A stretch of 64,000 nucleotides of DNA from Bimuria novae-zelandiae CBS 107.79. Its lineage: Eukaryota > Ascomycota > Dothideomycetes > Pleosporales > Didymosphaeriaceae. The stretch is from NCBI GenBank assembly GCA_010015655.1, contig ML976667.1, positions 499,941 through 563,940 on the forward strand, written 5' to 3'. The notes beneath the pieces are model-generated. The model made no database searches. It was given only the letters and a program-made list of their open reading frames with translations, and was not told the origin of the DNA. Of the stretch, positions 9,690 to 21,422 are shown in pieces; position 1 is the first letter of the stretch, and every line of letters starts with the position of its first letter. The translations under genes were made by a program, and so were the position numbers.

Positions 9690-12600
9690 ATGGCCCTATT
9701 AACACTTAAAGATCCCATAGTAATCCTAACTAACTACACGAATTACACACTATAGCTAAAATAGCTTAAAACAAGATGCTAATTCCTTAAGGTCTAGAAC
9801 ATTATCGACCCAGCGCTGATAGATAAACCAAAGCAGAAACCCGCCATGCCGATACTACTGTTAATAGGCAACTACTAGCCAAACGCTGTTTACACGAATG
9901 TGAACCTAAATAACGTACTAATATTACTATCTTATCTATCGCCGGCAGGCGCGAAAGCATATAAAGACGATAGCGACTACTATAAAGGATAGCTCGAGAT
10001 CTATAAGGTCATGGATCGAGCCTATCAAGAAGAAAAGGCAGACCTTAATAAGGTGGTTACCTTTCTTTAGTTAATAATCTCCGCGCATCTCTAGATCAAC
10101 TACTACATTCCTAGAGAAATAATTAAGCAATAAATAAACAACCTTATAATTACAATTAGGGTTAACTATTAAGACGAATACAGATAATTAAGAACAAGGT
10201 ATTAAGAAGCGCTTAAGCTAATAAAAATAGCTAAATTATAGGCTATATAGCTCTCTAAGTACGATCACGCAGCCACAGAAGTAAAGACTAATTAGGTTCT
10301 AGAACTTTAAAGGCTTAACTTAGTAAAAGAAGACTTTATAAAGGCAGTTATCTATGTCGCACCTATGTGGGTAACGACCTTCTAGTAATATGGAAGCAAG
10401 GATGCAGCTATCTTATAGAAGCACATAATAAAACTCTTCTAAGACTACATAATCCTGCAGCACCTAACTAAGGGTAAATAAAAGGGCGCTTTTACTACTG
10501 TAGGGTTATCTCTTGCTGAAGGTAGTAAACCTACCTAGGCCATAGACAGGGACGCCTCTCTTGTGGATGAAGTAGCATTATCTAAAAGTTAGAGAAGACC
10601 TTAGAATTATAAATAATAAAATAATAGTTAACGTACTAGAACTAAGTAGTTACCTTAGAGCCTTAAGCTAATAGTAGTTAGTGGCAATTACTGCCCTGCT
10701 TGTGAACTACGCTATAGTCTTTAAGACTATTTCTATGCCTTTCTAGACAAGCAGCTAGACTGGTTTATACTAAACCCTCTTATAGTAAAGCTAGTTAAGC
10801 TTAGGCTAGAATATGATACTGACTTCTAAGAGAAGTTAAAAGGAATAAAAAAGGCTAAATTACAGGCACCTAAAATTAAATAATTATACACTCCTACTCT
10901 ACCTCGAATTACTAAGGCTAATAATAAATAACTAGATAGACGTAAGATTACTAAAATCTTAGCAAGCTTTAACGCCGCATCCTTCTACACTAACCTAAAC
11001 ACGTACCTATTGCGACGCTTAGCTATACTTAATTTAGGCATAACCTGCTATATCTTTAACAATATTAATCGCTTTGTCTTATACCGTCTACTGGCGCTAG
11101 GAGACTTTATATAGGTAGGGAATACACAAATATAGATTAAAGGATACAGGAGCGTCTATCTTAACGTATAGAGTGTAAATAGCAATTAATTAATATAGCT
11201 AGATAATATAGCCTATTGCCCTGATCTGCTCTGTAATCTTATATTATTCCGATTACTCTAGAGGCAAGGCCTTTGGTGGGATATAAGAGTAGACCTAACG
11301 ACTCTAAAGAGAAGAGATAATACTATGCTGGCAGAACTCTAAGAGCTACATAGATAGTGGGTCTTAGAACATAAGATAAGGCTAGTAGGTAGTATTCCTA
11401 CTAATGCTGCGCACGCCACTTACAAGACTAATACACGCACTAAATAAAGACTGTAGAAGGCAAACGCGTGGACCTGGCACTAATAATTAGGCTATCTAGG
11501 CCCTTAGGCCCTTAAATACCTCGTGTAGTAATCTGAGGGGGTCTCCCTATAGTCAAGTGTGATGCCTGCGGCAAAGCAAAACTGAAATGGCAAATACGCT
11601 GGCAAGCTAGAGATCTAACAGAAGGTCCTGGCGAGCGAGTCGCAATCGATTTTTACGACTATAAAGCAGATAGCTTAATAAGAGAGAAGAGCTAAATACT
11701 AATTACTAACTAATTCTCTAGCTTTGCATAGGACTTCTACTTTAAGGATAACCACCTAGCATGGTTAATTATTAAATTACTTAGCACCTTTGTGCGGTTT
11801 ATAGAAGTATAATATAATATTATAGTAAAAGTAATTAAATCTAATAACAAGATCTTCTCTATTAAAGTAGACGTTAAGAAGTGGTGCTTAGCGCAAGGCA
11901 TTAAGATTAAGCCTTTAGCACCTAATACTTAAGCATAAAATAGAGGAGCTAAACGCTTAAAGGGTGTAATTAAGAAGAAAGCGCGCGCGATGCGACTTAA
12001 CTCTAACCTACCCTAGTAGATATAGCCTAAGATTACCTAAGCCGCAGTCTACTTATATAATTAAACGCCAAACTACGCTAATTAATAGCAATCTCTATAT
12101 AAAGTGTTCTTTACGATAGTAGCTTTTCAGAATGGCATTATTACCTAACTAAAGAAGCCTAATTAAGCTTATCTAAAAGTATATGGCTGTAAAGCTTTTG
12201 CGATAACTGACAATACAAAACGCGGTAAAAGTAGGCTTTAGAGGCTTAACCCTAAGGCATGGATTAGCTACCTTATTAGCTATAAATTAATAAATATCTA
12301 GAGAATATAGATTCCCTCTCTAGCAAAGATAATTAGTACTCGCGACGTAATATTTAACGAGGATACTATATTCTTAGGCAAAACTAAAGACCTAATAGAA
12401 AACCTTATGCATAGTATATTAGAAGAAATAGTAGCTTAGGTGCGATTAGTAGAGTTACCTTCCTTACCTCTATAAGAGCATGCTACTGAGTCCTTCTTTA
12501 AGGATAAGATAATTAGTGAAGCGCTAAAGGAAGAGGTTAAAGGAGCTCCTAAGTATAGGTAAGATAAGAAAGTTAGGTGCGAATATCTAATATCTCCCTT

Positions 12601-14443
12601 AACGCCGCTACTAGTGACACTCCTTGCACAATTAATGGCAGGAGGTAATTAAGCTATACCACCCTAAAGAGTGCAAATAGGGTAGTGGCAAACAAGCCTA
12701 TAGGCCGTAGCCTTTATAGCAGGCACCGAAGCTAGTAGCAGCGGTAAATACAAAGGTAAGGCTCTTAATAAGGCGTAGCTTTAATAAATAATTATATTAG
12801 GTAAGAAGCCACATCGAAGCGTGCTTCTAAAGCCACCCACATGCTAAAGCAAGCTCGAAGATTACCCTCTCTATAATATGTAGAAGGAAGCAGAACGTTC
12901 CTATCTATAGAGCCACAAGGAAATGAAGTCCTGGAGTGAGGTTATAATCGCTCTAGTGAAAGTGGCAGGCTATCAAATCCTCGACTGCATGTGGGTATAT
13001 ACCTATAAATTTAACAAACACTATTGATTATAGAAATGCAAAGCAAGGCTAGTAGTGCAAGGTAATTAATAGTGGCACCTTACCTTGCAAGAAACCTACG
13101 CCGTAATACTTATAGGATAATTATTCCGCATGCTTATAGCGATTATAGCTTAGCTTGACCTAGAGCTTATCTAACACAACGTTACTAACGCGTTTATCTA
13201 TGCAAAGCTGGATAAAGAAATCTATATAAGAATGCCTCGCGGCTACTCGCGAGCAGGCACAGTCCTTAAACTACACAAAGCACTGTATAGACTACGCATA
13301 TCTCCACTACTCTAGCAAAGAGAATTCACATTAACGCTCCGTGATATTAGCTTTAAAATAGTGCTTTACGAGCCATGCTGCCTTATTAAGAATAGCATTA
13401 TTATCTTCTTTTATATAGATAACCTTATTATTGCCTACGATAAATTATAAAAGCAGGCTGCTAAAGCTGCTCTCGTAATAATAGGTACTAAATTTACACT
13501 TACGGGTGGCAAAGACCTGCAGTGGTTTCTAAGAATTGAAATCATTAGGAACCGCTTAAGTAGAAAGATCTAGCTTTTATAAGCTTTATATATTGATAAA
13601 ATATCGCGCCTTATTAATCACCATAAGATTCGCTATAATACCCTAATAGGTTTAATCGAATTACTTCTAAGGATAGGACTGGCTAGTAAGAGTAAGATTA
13701 ATTAATACTAGCGTAAAATTAGATTAATTCTCTATACTATAGTTATATTTTAGCTAGATATCGCCTTTGCAAGTTCCTAATTATTACGATTCTTGTCTAA
13801 CCTAAGTAAAGAGCACTAAGCGGCTGCTAACCAAGTTCTCCTCTACCTTGCTAATACTAGATTACTAGGTCTTTAGCTTAGGGGTGTAGATACTTTAGAA
13901 GTGGCAAGCGACGCATCCTTTGCCGATAATACACTTAACCGCAAGAGCTTACAAGGATATATTATTAAGCTGTTTGGTAGCCTAATCGCCTGGAAAGCAA
14001 ATAAGCAAGATACAGTTACTATATTAATAACTAAAGCCGAATTACTAGCACTATCGTAAGTGGCTAAGGAGGCACTATTTACATCCCGATTGCTAAAGGA
14101 GCTAAAGATCAACCTTAGTGACTCCCTTATTATAATTAATTGTAATAATTAGCAAATAATCTAACTTGTTACTAAAGAAATTGCTAAGTTGCAGACTAAA
14201 CTCTGTTATGTAGATATTTATAATTATTAGCTAAGACAAGAGGTCGCACTACGAATAATTAAGGTAGACTATTAATGCTTAGAGGACATAGCTATAGATA
14301 GACTTACAAAGGCCTTGCCTGTGAATAAATAGAGCAAGTTTCTGAGTAAACTAGGACTTAAAGATATATTAGACAAGATTACTAATTAAGAGGTTACCCT
14401 GCAGGATCTACAGCAGAGGATAGAGGTCTTTAAGTTGGAATAA
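9690..14443 (+). pseudogene. Copia gag-pol fossil
   Basis: A start codon at 9690 opens MALLTLKDPIVI. Integrase is visible from about 11630 (GERVAIDFYDYK, then KWCLAQGIKIKPLAPNT). Reverse transcriptase runs from about 13120 (RMLIAIIA, then NVTNAFIYAKLDKEIYIRMP, then LYRLRISP), with the active site at about 13412-13426 reading YIDN in place of Y-x-DD. RNase H follows (about 13890-14380: SDASFADN, ITKAELLAL, KALPVNK). The frame is constant over long distances and broken almost only by TAG and TAA codons. The last recognisable stop is at 14441-14443. The Asp-to-Asn change at the polymerase site means it could not be active even without the stops. Confidence 0.9.
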
Positions 14444-14494
14444 TAGATAAATGCGAAAGGTCTAGCTTAAGGATAGGCCTAAGCTAAGGGGGTG

Positions 14495-14774
14495 TGTCTA
14501 ATTACATGGTCCTTTGCATCTGCAAGGAGGCTGGCGCACTTACGCCTGTACATTCCGCCCTTGCATTCCGCCCTCGCTTAACGGGCAAGGAATGACGCAA
14601 GGAATGAAGTAAGGATAAAGTAAGGAATAAAGTAAGGGATATCTAGGCAGGCAACCCAAAGATAAAAGGAAAAGTCCCAGACCTCTTAGAGACAAGCACA
14701 CACAATTCATACCTCAACTCATCTTAATTAATTATCATCTTTTCATCTTATCAGATTACCCTTCCAATCTGACA
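14495..14774 (+). repeat. Copia 3' LTR
   Basis: 280 bp copy of 9360-9639, somewhat less mutated at its 3' end (CTGACA intact at 14769-14774). Confidence 0.95.
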
Positions 14775-14899
14775 CCTCTCTACCTTCGCCCTAGCGTTAA
14801 GCGGTTAACCTTGTATTTCTTAGCAACTTCCCTTAATATAAAGTATTTTCCTAGATTACGCGATTTTAAATTTTTAATTACATCGTTGATAGGTGCCAT
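14775..14899 (-). pseudogene. Fot1/pogo-type transposase fossil, N-terminal piece
   Basis: The ATG complement is at 14897-14899. It reads MAPINDVIKNLKSR, then REVAKKYKVNRLTLGRR, the helix-turn-helix start usual for this family, and is interrupted by the copia element. Joining it across one CCTCT copy to 9359 gives RR-x-RGVIAS in frame. The start codon lies only about 11 bp from the 41-bp inverted repeat at 14911-14951, which could therefore be this element's own terminal repeat. Confidence 0.82.
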
Positions 14900-14910
14900 G
14901 GCTGTAGCGT

Positions 14911-14951
14911 TATCCCCCGCACCGTCAAAATCGCACACCCACGGACCACCT
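14911..14951 (+). repeat. 41-bp inverted repeat, left arm
   Basis: Exact reverse complement of 17180-17220, beginning TATCCCCCGCACC. Weaker similarity continues inward to about 14970 (CCAATTAGA against CCAATCAGA). It either marks one end of the unit containing the piggyBac-like fossil or is the terminal repeat of the Fot1-like element. Confidence 0.9.
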
Positions 14952-15089
14952 TGTGTTGACCAATTAGATGGATGTCGACGATAGCGTTAAACACCAAAAC
15001 TAATGGCTCTGAGTAAAATTTAATAGGGATTCTCGTAGGGCGCCTTATTTGTAGCTATAATTAATAGTAATCAAGTTAATTGTAGTATA

Positions 15090-16985
15090 TTACTTGATTA
15101 TTAAGCTTATACTAGTGTTAACTAATTTAATAGTCCCTACGCAGTGCAGGTGCTCGTTCCAGCACTTAGGGCGTAGCTTAGGCCTATATAAAGGCAGTCT
15201 ACAGAGCCTATAGCTATAGGTTGTTCGAGGCGTTAAAACTCGTCGACGGCTATTACCTGTAGTTACTAAGAGAGGCACCCTAGTAGGCCGCGCGCCGTTA
15301 CTTTTACGCCTATTTTCTAAGTAGGCAATACAGGGCTTTGCCTAGGCGTATAGCTTAACTAGCGCGCCGTGTAGGCTCTCGTCGTTAGCCTTAACGTCGT
15401 TAAGTCTCCGGCGCTTTAATAATCTATTAAAAAGCCTAGCCCCGCGCTTAAAAAGCTACTTAATTAGCTTATATATAAAGCGTTTGTGCCTATTGCGTTT
15501 TGCCTTATACGCCAACGAGTAGGATAAGAGCCTATACGCGTTATTAAGAGCTAAATTAATAAAGAAGTAGAAGAGCGGTATTTAGGTACGTTAGCGTATT
15601 TATTACGTTAAGTAGGGCTCGCGGAGCTAGTTAAATTAATCTACCTTACTTTTGTAGTAATTATAGCTATTAACAAGCTTAGGGATACCTAACTACTTAA
15701 TTTTCTCGCTGCTAAAGGCCTTTTCGTATAGCTTCTTATTTATAGCGGCGTTGGCGGGGCGGTGGCGTAGGCTTTAAATAACTTATAATCCTAGGTAGCG
15801 ACTATCGTTAGTAGGTTTTGGCTTGGTGGGGACATCCTTAAACTTACCGTTAGCGGTAGTACTAGCAAAAAGGACCACCTAGGCATCCTGCCAGGCTATC
15901 TCTAGTATAGTGTTATTACTAGAGACCTTAAAGAACGCCTCTCCTTATTACGCTATAGGCGTAAATTGCGTCTTAAGCTTTATTAAATTACTATTAAATT
16001 GCTCTTTTGGCGGCCCTGCCCTGCGCGAGGATAGAGACCCAGCACCACTAGCTAAACCCTCGTGTGTAACCCCGGTCTCCCACCTCTCCTTAGTAGCTGT
16101 TCTGGTGGTGCGCACCGTCCCAGCGCCGCCGACGCCTTGCTCCCTTAGGTATTCGAGTAGCGAGATTGTCGTGAAGAGATTGTCTATCTAGAGGATATGG
16201 CGCCCCAGGGGGAACAAGCGCTGGCCATCGGGGCCTTAGGCAAGGACGAGAGTAAGAGGCATAGCTTTAGTAGGCGTAAATTTAGCTATCTTAAGGATGT
16301 TAATATTAAAATTAATAAGGTCTTGGGTGGCGCCTTTTGCATAGAAAAGCTAGTTAAGTACAACGCTATCAAACGCTAGGCACTAGATTTTAAAGCCCTT
16401 AAGCGTTAGCTTTAACTTAATAATAATAGTTTTGCTAGCGCGCCTAGTAAACCTAGTAATAGCTTTGTTAACGTAGAGGTGCTTACCAGCGTGCTAAACA
16501 GTAGAGGATGTCGAGCGTAGGTGCTTAGAGAGATCCCATACGCGCCCAAATGGCGATTTGAACGACTGCGGAGCTTCTGTACAGTACATGTAGCGATTGA
16601 GCTGCTGCCAGCGCGTACAGGCCATGTAGTTGTTGATGGAGTGAGTAGGCGCGTTTTTGTGTAGCTTCCCCTAGTACTCCTCGATTGTAGGCTCCCGGTG
16701 TACGCCCATATACATAAGGATGGCCAAGTAGGTGTAGAGCTCAGTTTTCGACGTCGGTTTCCACGCCCGGGCGTGTGGCCTGCCCTGGGCGGCATCCTCA
16801 GCTCGTACTTGCTCTGCGTGTTGGTTCGTATGTAGGGCTAGCTTTTCGAGCTGTGCGGCGTCAAAAAAGAGACTAAACAAGGCAAAAGGATCAGTGGCAT
16901 CTATGCCAGTAGGCAGGTGGGCGCTGCCGACGTCGTCGTTGTATATAGAGAGAGGCTGCCAGGCAGCTGGTGGAGTAGTTGGCAA
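15090..16985 (-). pseudogene. piggyBac-like (DDE_Tnp_1_7) transposase fossil
   Basis: From an ATG-proximal open stretch at 16985 (MPTTPPAAWQPLSIYNDDVG) the minus strand reads FFDAAQLEKLALHTNQHAEQ, WKPTSKTELYTYLAILMYMG, then WQQLNRYMYCTEAPQSFKSP and HLYVNKAITRFTRRA, where the family has an Asp in VDEAM-x-RF; here it is Asn. Further on come IDNLFTT, LREQGVGGAGT, ILEIAWQDA, IPKLVNSYNYY and NAYRLLSYS, the order of piggyBac-derived transposases. Stops are mainly TAG/TAA. The N-terminal third is less mutated than the rest. The expected TTAA target duplication is not seen at the inverted repeats that bracket it. Confidence 0.82.
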
Positions 16986-17179
16986 TTAAGGCCTTAGGCC
17001 GCAGGGTTTCGTATATTTAGTATAGCGCACTAAATTAGAATCTTATATAGTACTATGCATTATTAATTATAAAAAGAAAAACGCGTTTTGTGCGGGATTC
17101 GAAGCTTAAATTATTATTCTACTATTATCACGATAGCTCTCTAGAGTTGAGCTAAGCAACGCTCTGATTGGCGCTCACC

Positions 17180-17220
17180 AGGTGGTCCGTGGGTGTGCGA
17201 TTTTGACGGTGCGGGGGATA
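17180..17220 (+). repeat. 41-bp inverted repeat, right arm
   Basis: Exact reverse complement of 14911-14951, ending GTGCGGGGGATA. Immediately to its right the sequence changes to ordinary, non-RIP composition, so it marks the border of the transposon block. The 194 bp on its left (16986-17179) are AT-rich and hold no gene that I can see. Confidence 0.9.
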
Positions 17221-17372
17221 CCTCCTGCAAAGCGCTAGCCCATGTCTAGTAAGCACCTTTTCGAGCGGCTGTGCGCTCAGAATAACCGAAGTGCAGGAAC
17301 CGGAAACTGATACTGGTCACCACTGTATGTCTTTTGAGGCTTTTGTATCTTTTGTAGCTTGTGTAGCGTTTA

Positions 17373-17502
17373 TATCTCTTGTGTCTCCTGCGTCTCCTGC
17401 GTCTCCTGCGTCTCTTGCGCCTCTTGCGCCTCTTGCGTCTCTTGCGTCTCTTGCGTCTCTTGCGTCTCTTGCGTCTCTTGCGTCTTTTGTGTCTCTTGTG
17501 GT
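17373..17502 (+). repeat. 9-bp minisatellite (CTCTTGCGT-type)
   Basis: About 14 tandem units of CTCTTGCGT and variants (CTCCTGCGT, CTCTTGCGC). Because the unit is a multiple of three, several frames on both strands stay open through it and give spurious repeats such as Ala-Ser-Leu or Ala-Arg-Asp; I do not regard these as genes. Confidence 0.9.
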
Positions 17503-17687
17503 CTTCGTGTCTTTTTTGTCCATTTGATTTGTATTGATTCTGGAGATCCCTTCAGTTCTGTCTGCATACCAAGTTGCCTGAGATGTTTTCCCAAAGTGCC
17601 TCTAAAGGCTTTAGAAACATCAACCCGCTTTCGTACGCATCGTGACGTGCAATTCCATAGATATGCACCAGGAGATAGTCCTGGCCA

Positions 17688-18919
17688 TCAGATCCCTTTC
17701 GTGATTCTCGCTTCCTGAAGAGCTTCAAACGTCTTTCCAAGCTCTACAGCTGTCGCTTCGAGCAGTGTTTCAGTGGCGACATTCATTTCTATCGACAATT
17801 TCGCAAAGAAATGGGCCCATCTATCTATGAGCTCACCGAGTGTGACGTGCATTGCATCACCATCACCCCCTTTCCGACTGACTGGGATGACGCTGACGCT
17901 GATATTAACCACATCCCAGAATAGTTCCGCTGCGGTTTTGGTGTAGTCCACTTTCATGATACTCTCCGGCTCAGACGAGAGTCCCAGTAGACCATATACT
18001 TTGTCCCTGCTGTCCACGCATTGGTGATTGCAGTACAAGTATATCGTTCTGAGCAAGTCCGCTGCCTCTTTCTTCTCTTCCTCGTTGATGTCAAGCAAGA
18101 TGGGGGGAGCGTAAGGTTCGCTGGGGTCTACAGCGTTGTAGGAAGGCCTCCCATACTGGCTAATCTTGCCAGCGAAAAGCTTGTGTACGACCGGATGTGA
18201 ACCTCTCACATCCATCTCCATAGTATCCCCAAAGGGTATGAAGTCTCGGAAATCTGACCCTGTCACCCACTGCTCGCCGCAGAAAAACATGGCCGACCGC
18301 GCTAACTTCAGCTCTTGAACGATCCACTGTCGACTCCAATACGGACGTGAAAAGAGGCTCATCAATGCCTTTTCCAGCCGCGGTGTATTGTCAGATTCGG
18401 GATCCGGCAAGGGACTTGCAAGATAATCCATGGCGAAGTCTGAATCGTTTTCGGCCGCACCGAGCCATGCTACTACGGATTCGGCGTTCTTGTATATTTT
18501 GCTCATGAACCTGACCTAGAAAGCCGGGTCAGCCCGGACTAGAGGGACAGGTTCTCTCTTGTGGATACACTTACTTGGTGGTTTTTTTCTCGCACATTAT
18601 TTTGGTCGATGCAGATCTGATCGATCCAAAGCAGCTCCCCGGGCAGACTTTGACGCGCAAAGCTTAGGAAGTCGAACAGATTCTTTCTCACTCTGAAGTC
18701 GCAGTCGTTGATCGTGATCACGTGTGATGCATCGTCGGAACCCCATGTGTATGATAGAGCAATGTATTCGTCCGCTTCCGACACGTCGTATGTCTCCAGA
18801 ACGCATTCTATGCGCTCTTGGTTGTCGAGGATCTCGAGAAGTCGGATCTGGCGGGAATCGACGTCAAGTGGAGGGTACACGAGGTCTGGTGCGCATGGTG
18901 TGTCGGTACCTGCATCCAT
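17688..18919 (-). CDS. HET-domain protein
   Basis: Two exons: 18575-18919 and 17688-18515, intron 18516-18574 (GTAAGT to CTAG), giving 390 residues. The HET (heterokaryon incompatibility) domain signatures are clear: EYIALSYTWGS at residues 51-61, LLWIDQICIDQNN at about 97-109, EKNHQV across the splice site, then MSKIYKNAESVVAWLG. The C-terminal part is unremarkable, with no NACHT, ankyrin or WD40 repeats. HET proteins often take part in non-self recognition and regulated cell death in fungi; whether this one does is unknown. It is short for the family, and the end could be extended by a missed 3' exon, since another frame at 17552-17740 is open. It is the first gene beyond the transposon block and the minisatellite. 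Confidence 0.88.
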
Positions 18920-19713
18920 GTCGCTTCCTCTTTTAACGTGTCCTATAGGTTAAAGACTTGATGAAAAAGACGTCGAGAAATTGTGGTCGGACGATGACAC
19001 AGATGTTACAGCCTAGTCAGCAATGACTCGGCATGTGGTATTGCTCAGGCCCCCCGCGTTGCAATAACCCTGCAACTACCACCCCACATGCTGCCTAGCA
19101 CGTACAAAAACAACCTGCCCAGGTGCCTGAAGAATGTGCAACACCCTTTCGTGAACCACACGTACATGAGGCGTCACATAGCATTTGATCTATGCGATAC
19201 CGCAGCGAACCTTCGGACGCTGAAGATAACTTCGGGATTTTGCAACGGATTCTCCTACACTTTTCTTCCATTTCATTTTACCATATAGTCCAGTATCAGT
19301 TCAAGATAATTCCTCTCCCGCCACCTTCCAGGCTATAAAATCACCGTAGTGGTGTTTTCAATAAACGAACTCTTCCTATGGATGATCTAGACAAATCAAC
19401 AAATCCAGTCACGATCACAAACCTTCATCATAAGTTTTTGCGGGCGCAGTTGGCGGTCGATTTTACACGAGAAGCCTCTCATCACTCCATGCCCGTACAC
19501 TGCGTCACTGTGCCGTATTCTTACTAACGATGCATTTACATTGAAGCTAATGTGTAAGTCCCTTGTACTCGTAGTGACGTTGCAAATTACGCGTCAAAGC
19601 GGTATATGGGATGCCTGGTGGACTAGACAAGGCAACCACTTCTATAACATCGGCGACTAACTCCAGATAACGTCCCACTACTGCGGCACCAACACAGACT
19701 CAAGTGCTGTGAA
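18920..19713. other. Intergenic spacer
   Basis: Divergent promoter region between the HET gene and the ankyrin-like gene. I see no RNA gene or repeat in it. Confidence 0.6.
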
Positions 19714-21422
19714 ATGGGTCTCCTAGATCTCCCAATCGAGCTCCTCCGCCCAATCATCCGCGATGTCGTCCTGCCGAACAACTTACCAGACTGCACTCGT
19801 CGCTGGAGCAACTGCAACTTCATCAGTCTGGCACGTGTAAACTGTAAGTCAAGGCCACAACACCACCCATAAGAGACGTACTGAGAACGAATGCAGCCGT
19901 GCTCGAATGGGAAGTCTTCCTCCTATTACAAGACCACCACTTCCTCGAACGCAACGAGGAGCGTCCCTCTCCAACATGCACCCAGCACCTAAACTTCGCC
20001 CCCTTCATCGCGCGCTACACAACCCTCGTTCCCTCCCCCAAAAGCGCCTACTGGAACGACCACTTCCCCGCTCTCGTCCACGCCGTCGTTGACAAAATAA
20101 TCTCCCTCCGCCCACGCCCTCAGACTACCACCACTCCCCTACGCGCTCGGTACATATCCACCTTGTGCCACCGCGCCTCCCTCTCCCTCCTCGCCACCGC
20201 AAGCATCGGCGCGATATCCCACAGAAAATTGAAAGAACACCTCCTCGTCGCTGCAACACACTTGCACGACCTCCCCGTACTCGCTGCGCTGCTAGAACTT
20301 GATCCTAATCTTTCCCATACGCACAGCGAGTACTGGGGTCCACCGCTCAAAGCCGCAGTCCTCACCGGCGACGCCAACCTCGCGCGGCGCTTCCTGCTGC
20401 ACGGCGCGCAGCACGAATACCCGGGTTGGCTGGACGACATCGTCCGCGCGCCGTCCGCAGCCCGACTGCTCGCCGTACTCCTCCCACACCACGCCGGCCA
20501 GTCCATCACGCACACCTCCCCTCGCGACGTCGTCGCCGCGCTCACCTTAGCTACTACCATCGGCAAAGACGCCGTCGCGACAACGCTGCTGCACTCCCAG
20601 CGCGAAGCCTTCGGCTCCGCAAGCCTGGCGTTCTACCTGCGCACCCCACTCCTCCTCCCAGGCTGCTCCGACGCCCTCCGCAGCGCCATCATCGATGCCG
20701 CTGGATACATCCCCAGCGGAGGTACCCGCCCGCGCTGGACAGGCCCGCATCTGCGTCAACTCCTCGCTACAGCGTGCGCAGCCGGCCACGCGGATACCCT
20801 AGCCATGCTGCTCGCGCGCACAAAGGACCTCCCCAACGCCGTGCCGCCTTCCTCGCTCATCGTGCCCTGCGTACAAGCAGACCAGCTCGCCACACTGCGC
20901 GTCGTGCTCGCCGCACCGGGCGCAAGGCTCGACGCCGTGTCAGCCATGAAACTCCTCGCGCGGGCCGCGCCGTGGCCGCCTGTATCCGTCCCACTACTGT
21001 ATCTCCTACAGCGCAAGGCGGTCGATGTGCGCGGGTTGCTGAGGGTGCAGGAGCGGACGGGGTTCGGGGTTGCACAAGTCATGAGTGTCGCGGCGCAGCG
21101 GGGGAATGTTGGGCTTTTGGAGGCGCTCACGGAGATGGGGGTGCCGCTGTGGGACGAGCGCTTCTATGCGGAGGCGGGGTGCGCGGTGCCGGTTGTGGTT
21201 GCGGAGGTGTGGGGGCAGGAGGGGACGGGGAGTGCATTGAGGGAGCGGCGAGATGCGAGGGCTGGGGAGGGAGTTTCTGGGAGAGACAACCGCGAAGACG
21301 AGAGCGGGTACGTGAGGCGTCGTTCGGAGGGTGAGCAGTCATCCGGAGCCGTTGAGGTTGCGCCTCTGGCAACCGTCGTTTGTCGAAGACCACGGGCAAG
21401 AGCACCGAGTGCTACCGGGTAG
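19714..21422 (+). CDS. Ankyrin-repeat-like protein
   Basis: Two exons, 19714-19843 and 19897-21422, with intron 19844-19896 (GTAAGT to GCAG); 551 residues. The N-terminus MGLLDLPIELLRPIIRDVVL resembles an F-box-like start, followed by LARVN-SVLEWEVFLLL. From about residue 170 there are degenerate ankyrin-type helices (LLVAATHLHDLPVLAALLEL, GPPLKAAVLTGDANLARRFLL, ATACAAGHADTLAMLL, AAQRGNVGLLEALTEMG). This layout of an F-box-like start followed by weak ankyrin repeats is common in fungal proteins of unknown role. The last 80 residues are Gly/Arg-rich and low in complexity, so the exact end is less certain. Confidence 0.75.

Larger units (their letters stand above)
9360..14774 (+). mobile_element. 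Ty1/copia retrotransposon, complete but RIP-mutated
   Basis: 5,415 bp with 280-bp LTRs at 9360-9639 and 14495-14774, both starting TGTC and ending in CTGACA or its mutated form. The 5-bp duplication CCTCT flanks it (9355-9359 and 14775-14779). A purine-rich tract (AAGCTAAGGGGGTG) directly precedes the 3' LTR. The internal frame shows gag, integrase, reverse transcriptase and RNase H in the copia order (integrase before reverse transcriptase). It sits in the N-terminal coding part of the Fot1-like transposase and disappears cleanly when one CCTCT copy is removed. Confidence 0.95.

Noticed and set aside
15910..16379. Plus-strand open frames inside the piggyBac-like fossil
   Set aside because: They lie opposite the minus-strand transposase reading, which explains the sequence; no independent motif is visible.
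1..17220. Possible CRISPR-like or phage features
   Set aside because: The organism is a fungus and the repeats are explained by LTRs, target duplications and inverted repeats.
17291..17594. Open frames with Ala-Ser-Leu, Ala-Arg-Asp or Thr-Gln-Glu repeats on both strands
   Set aside because: They come from the 9-bp minisatellite, are open in several frames at once and have no domain or splice context.
20426..21334. 302-codon Arg/Ala-rich plus-strand frame
   Set aside because: It overlaps the ankyrin-like gene in another frame, and its composition is that of a GC-rich shadow.
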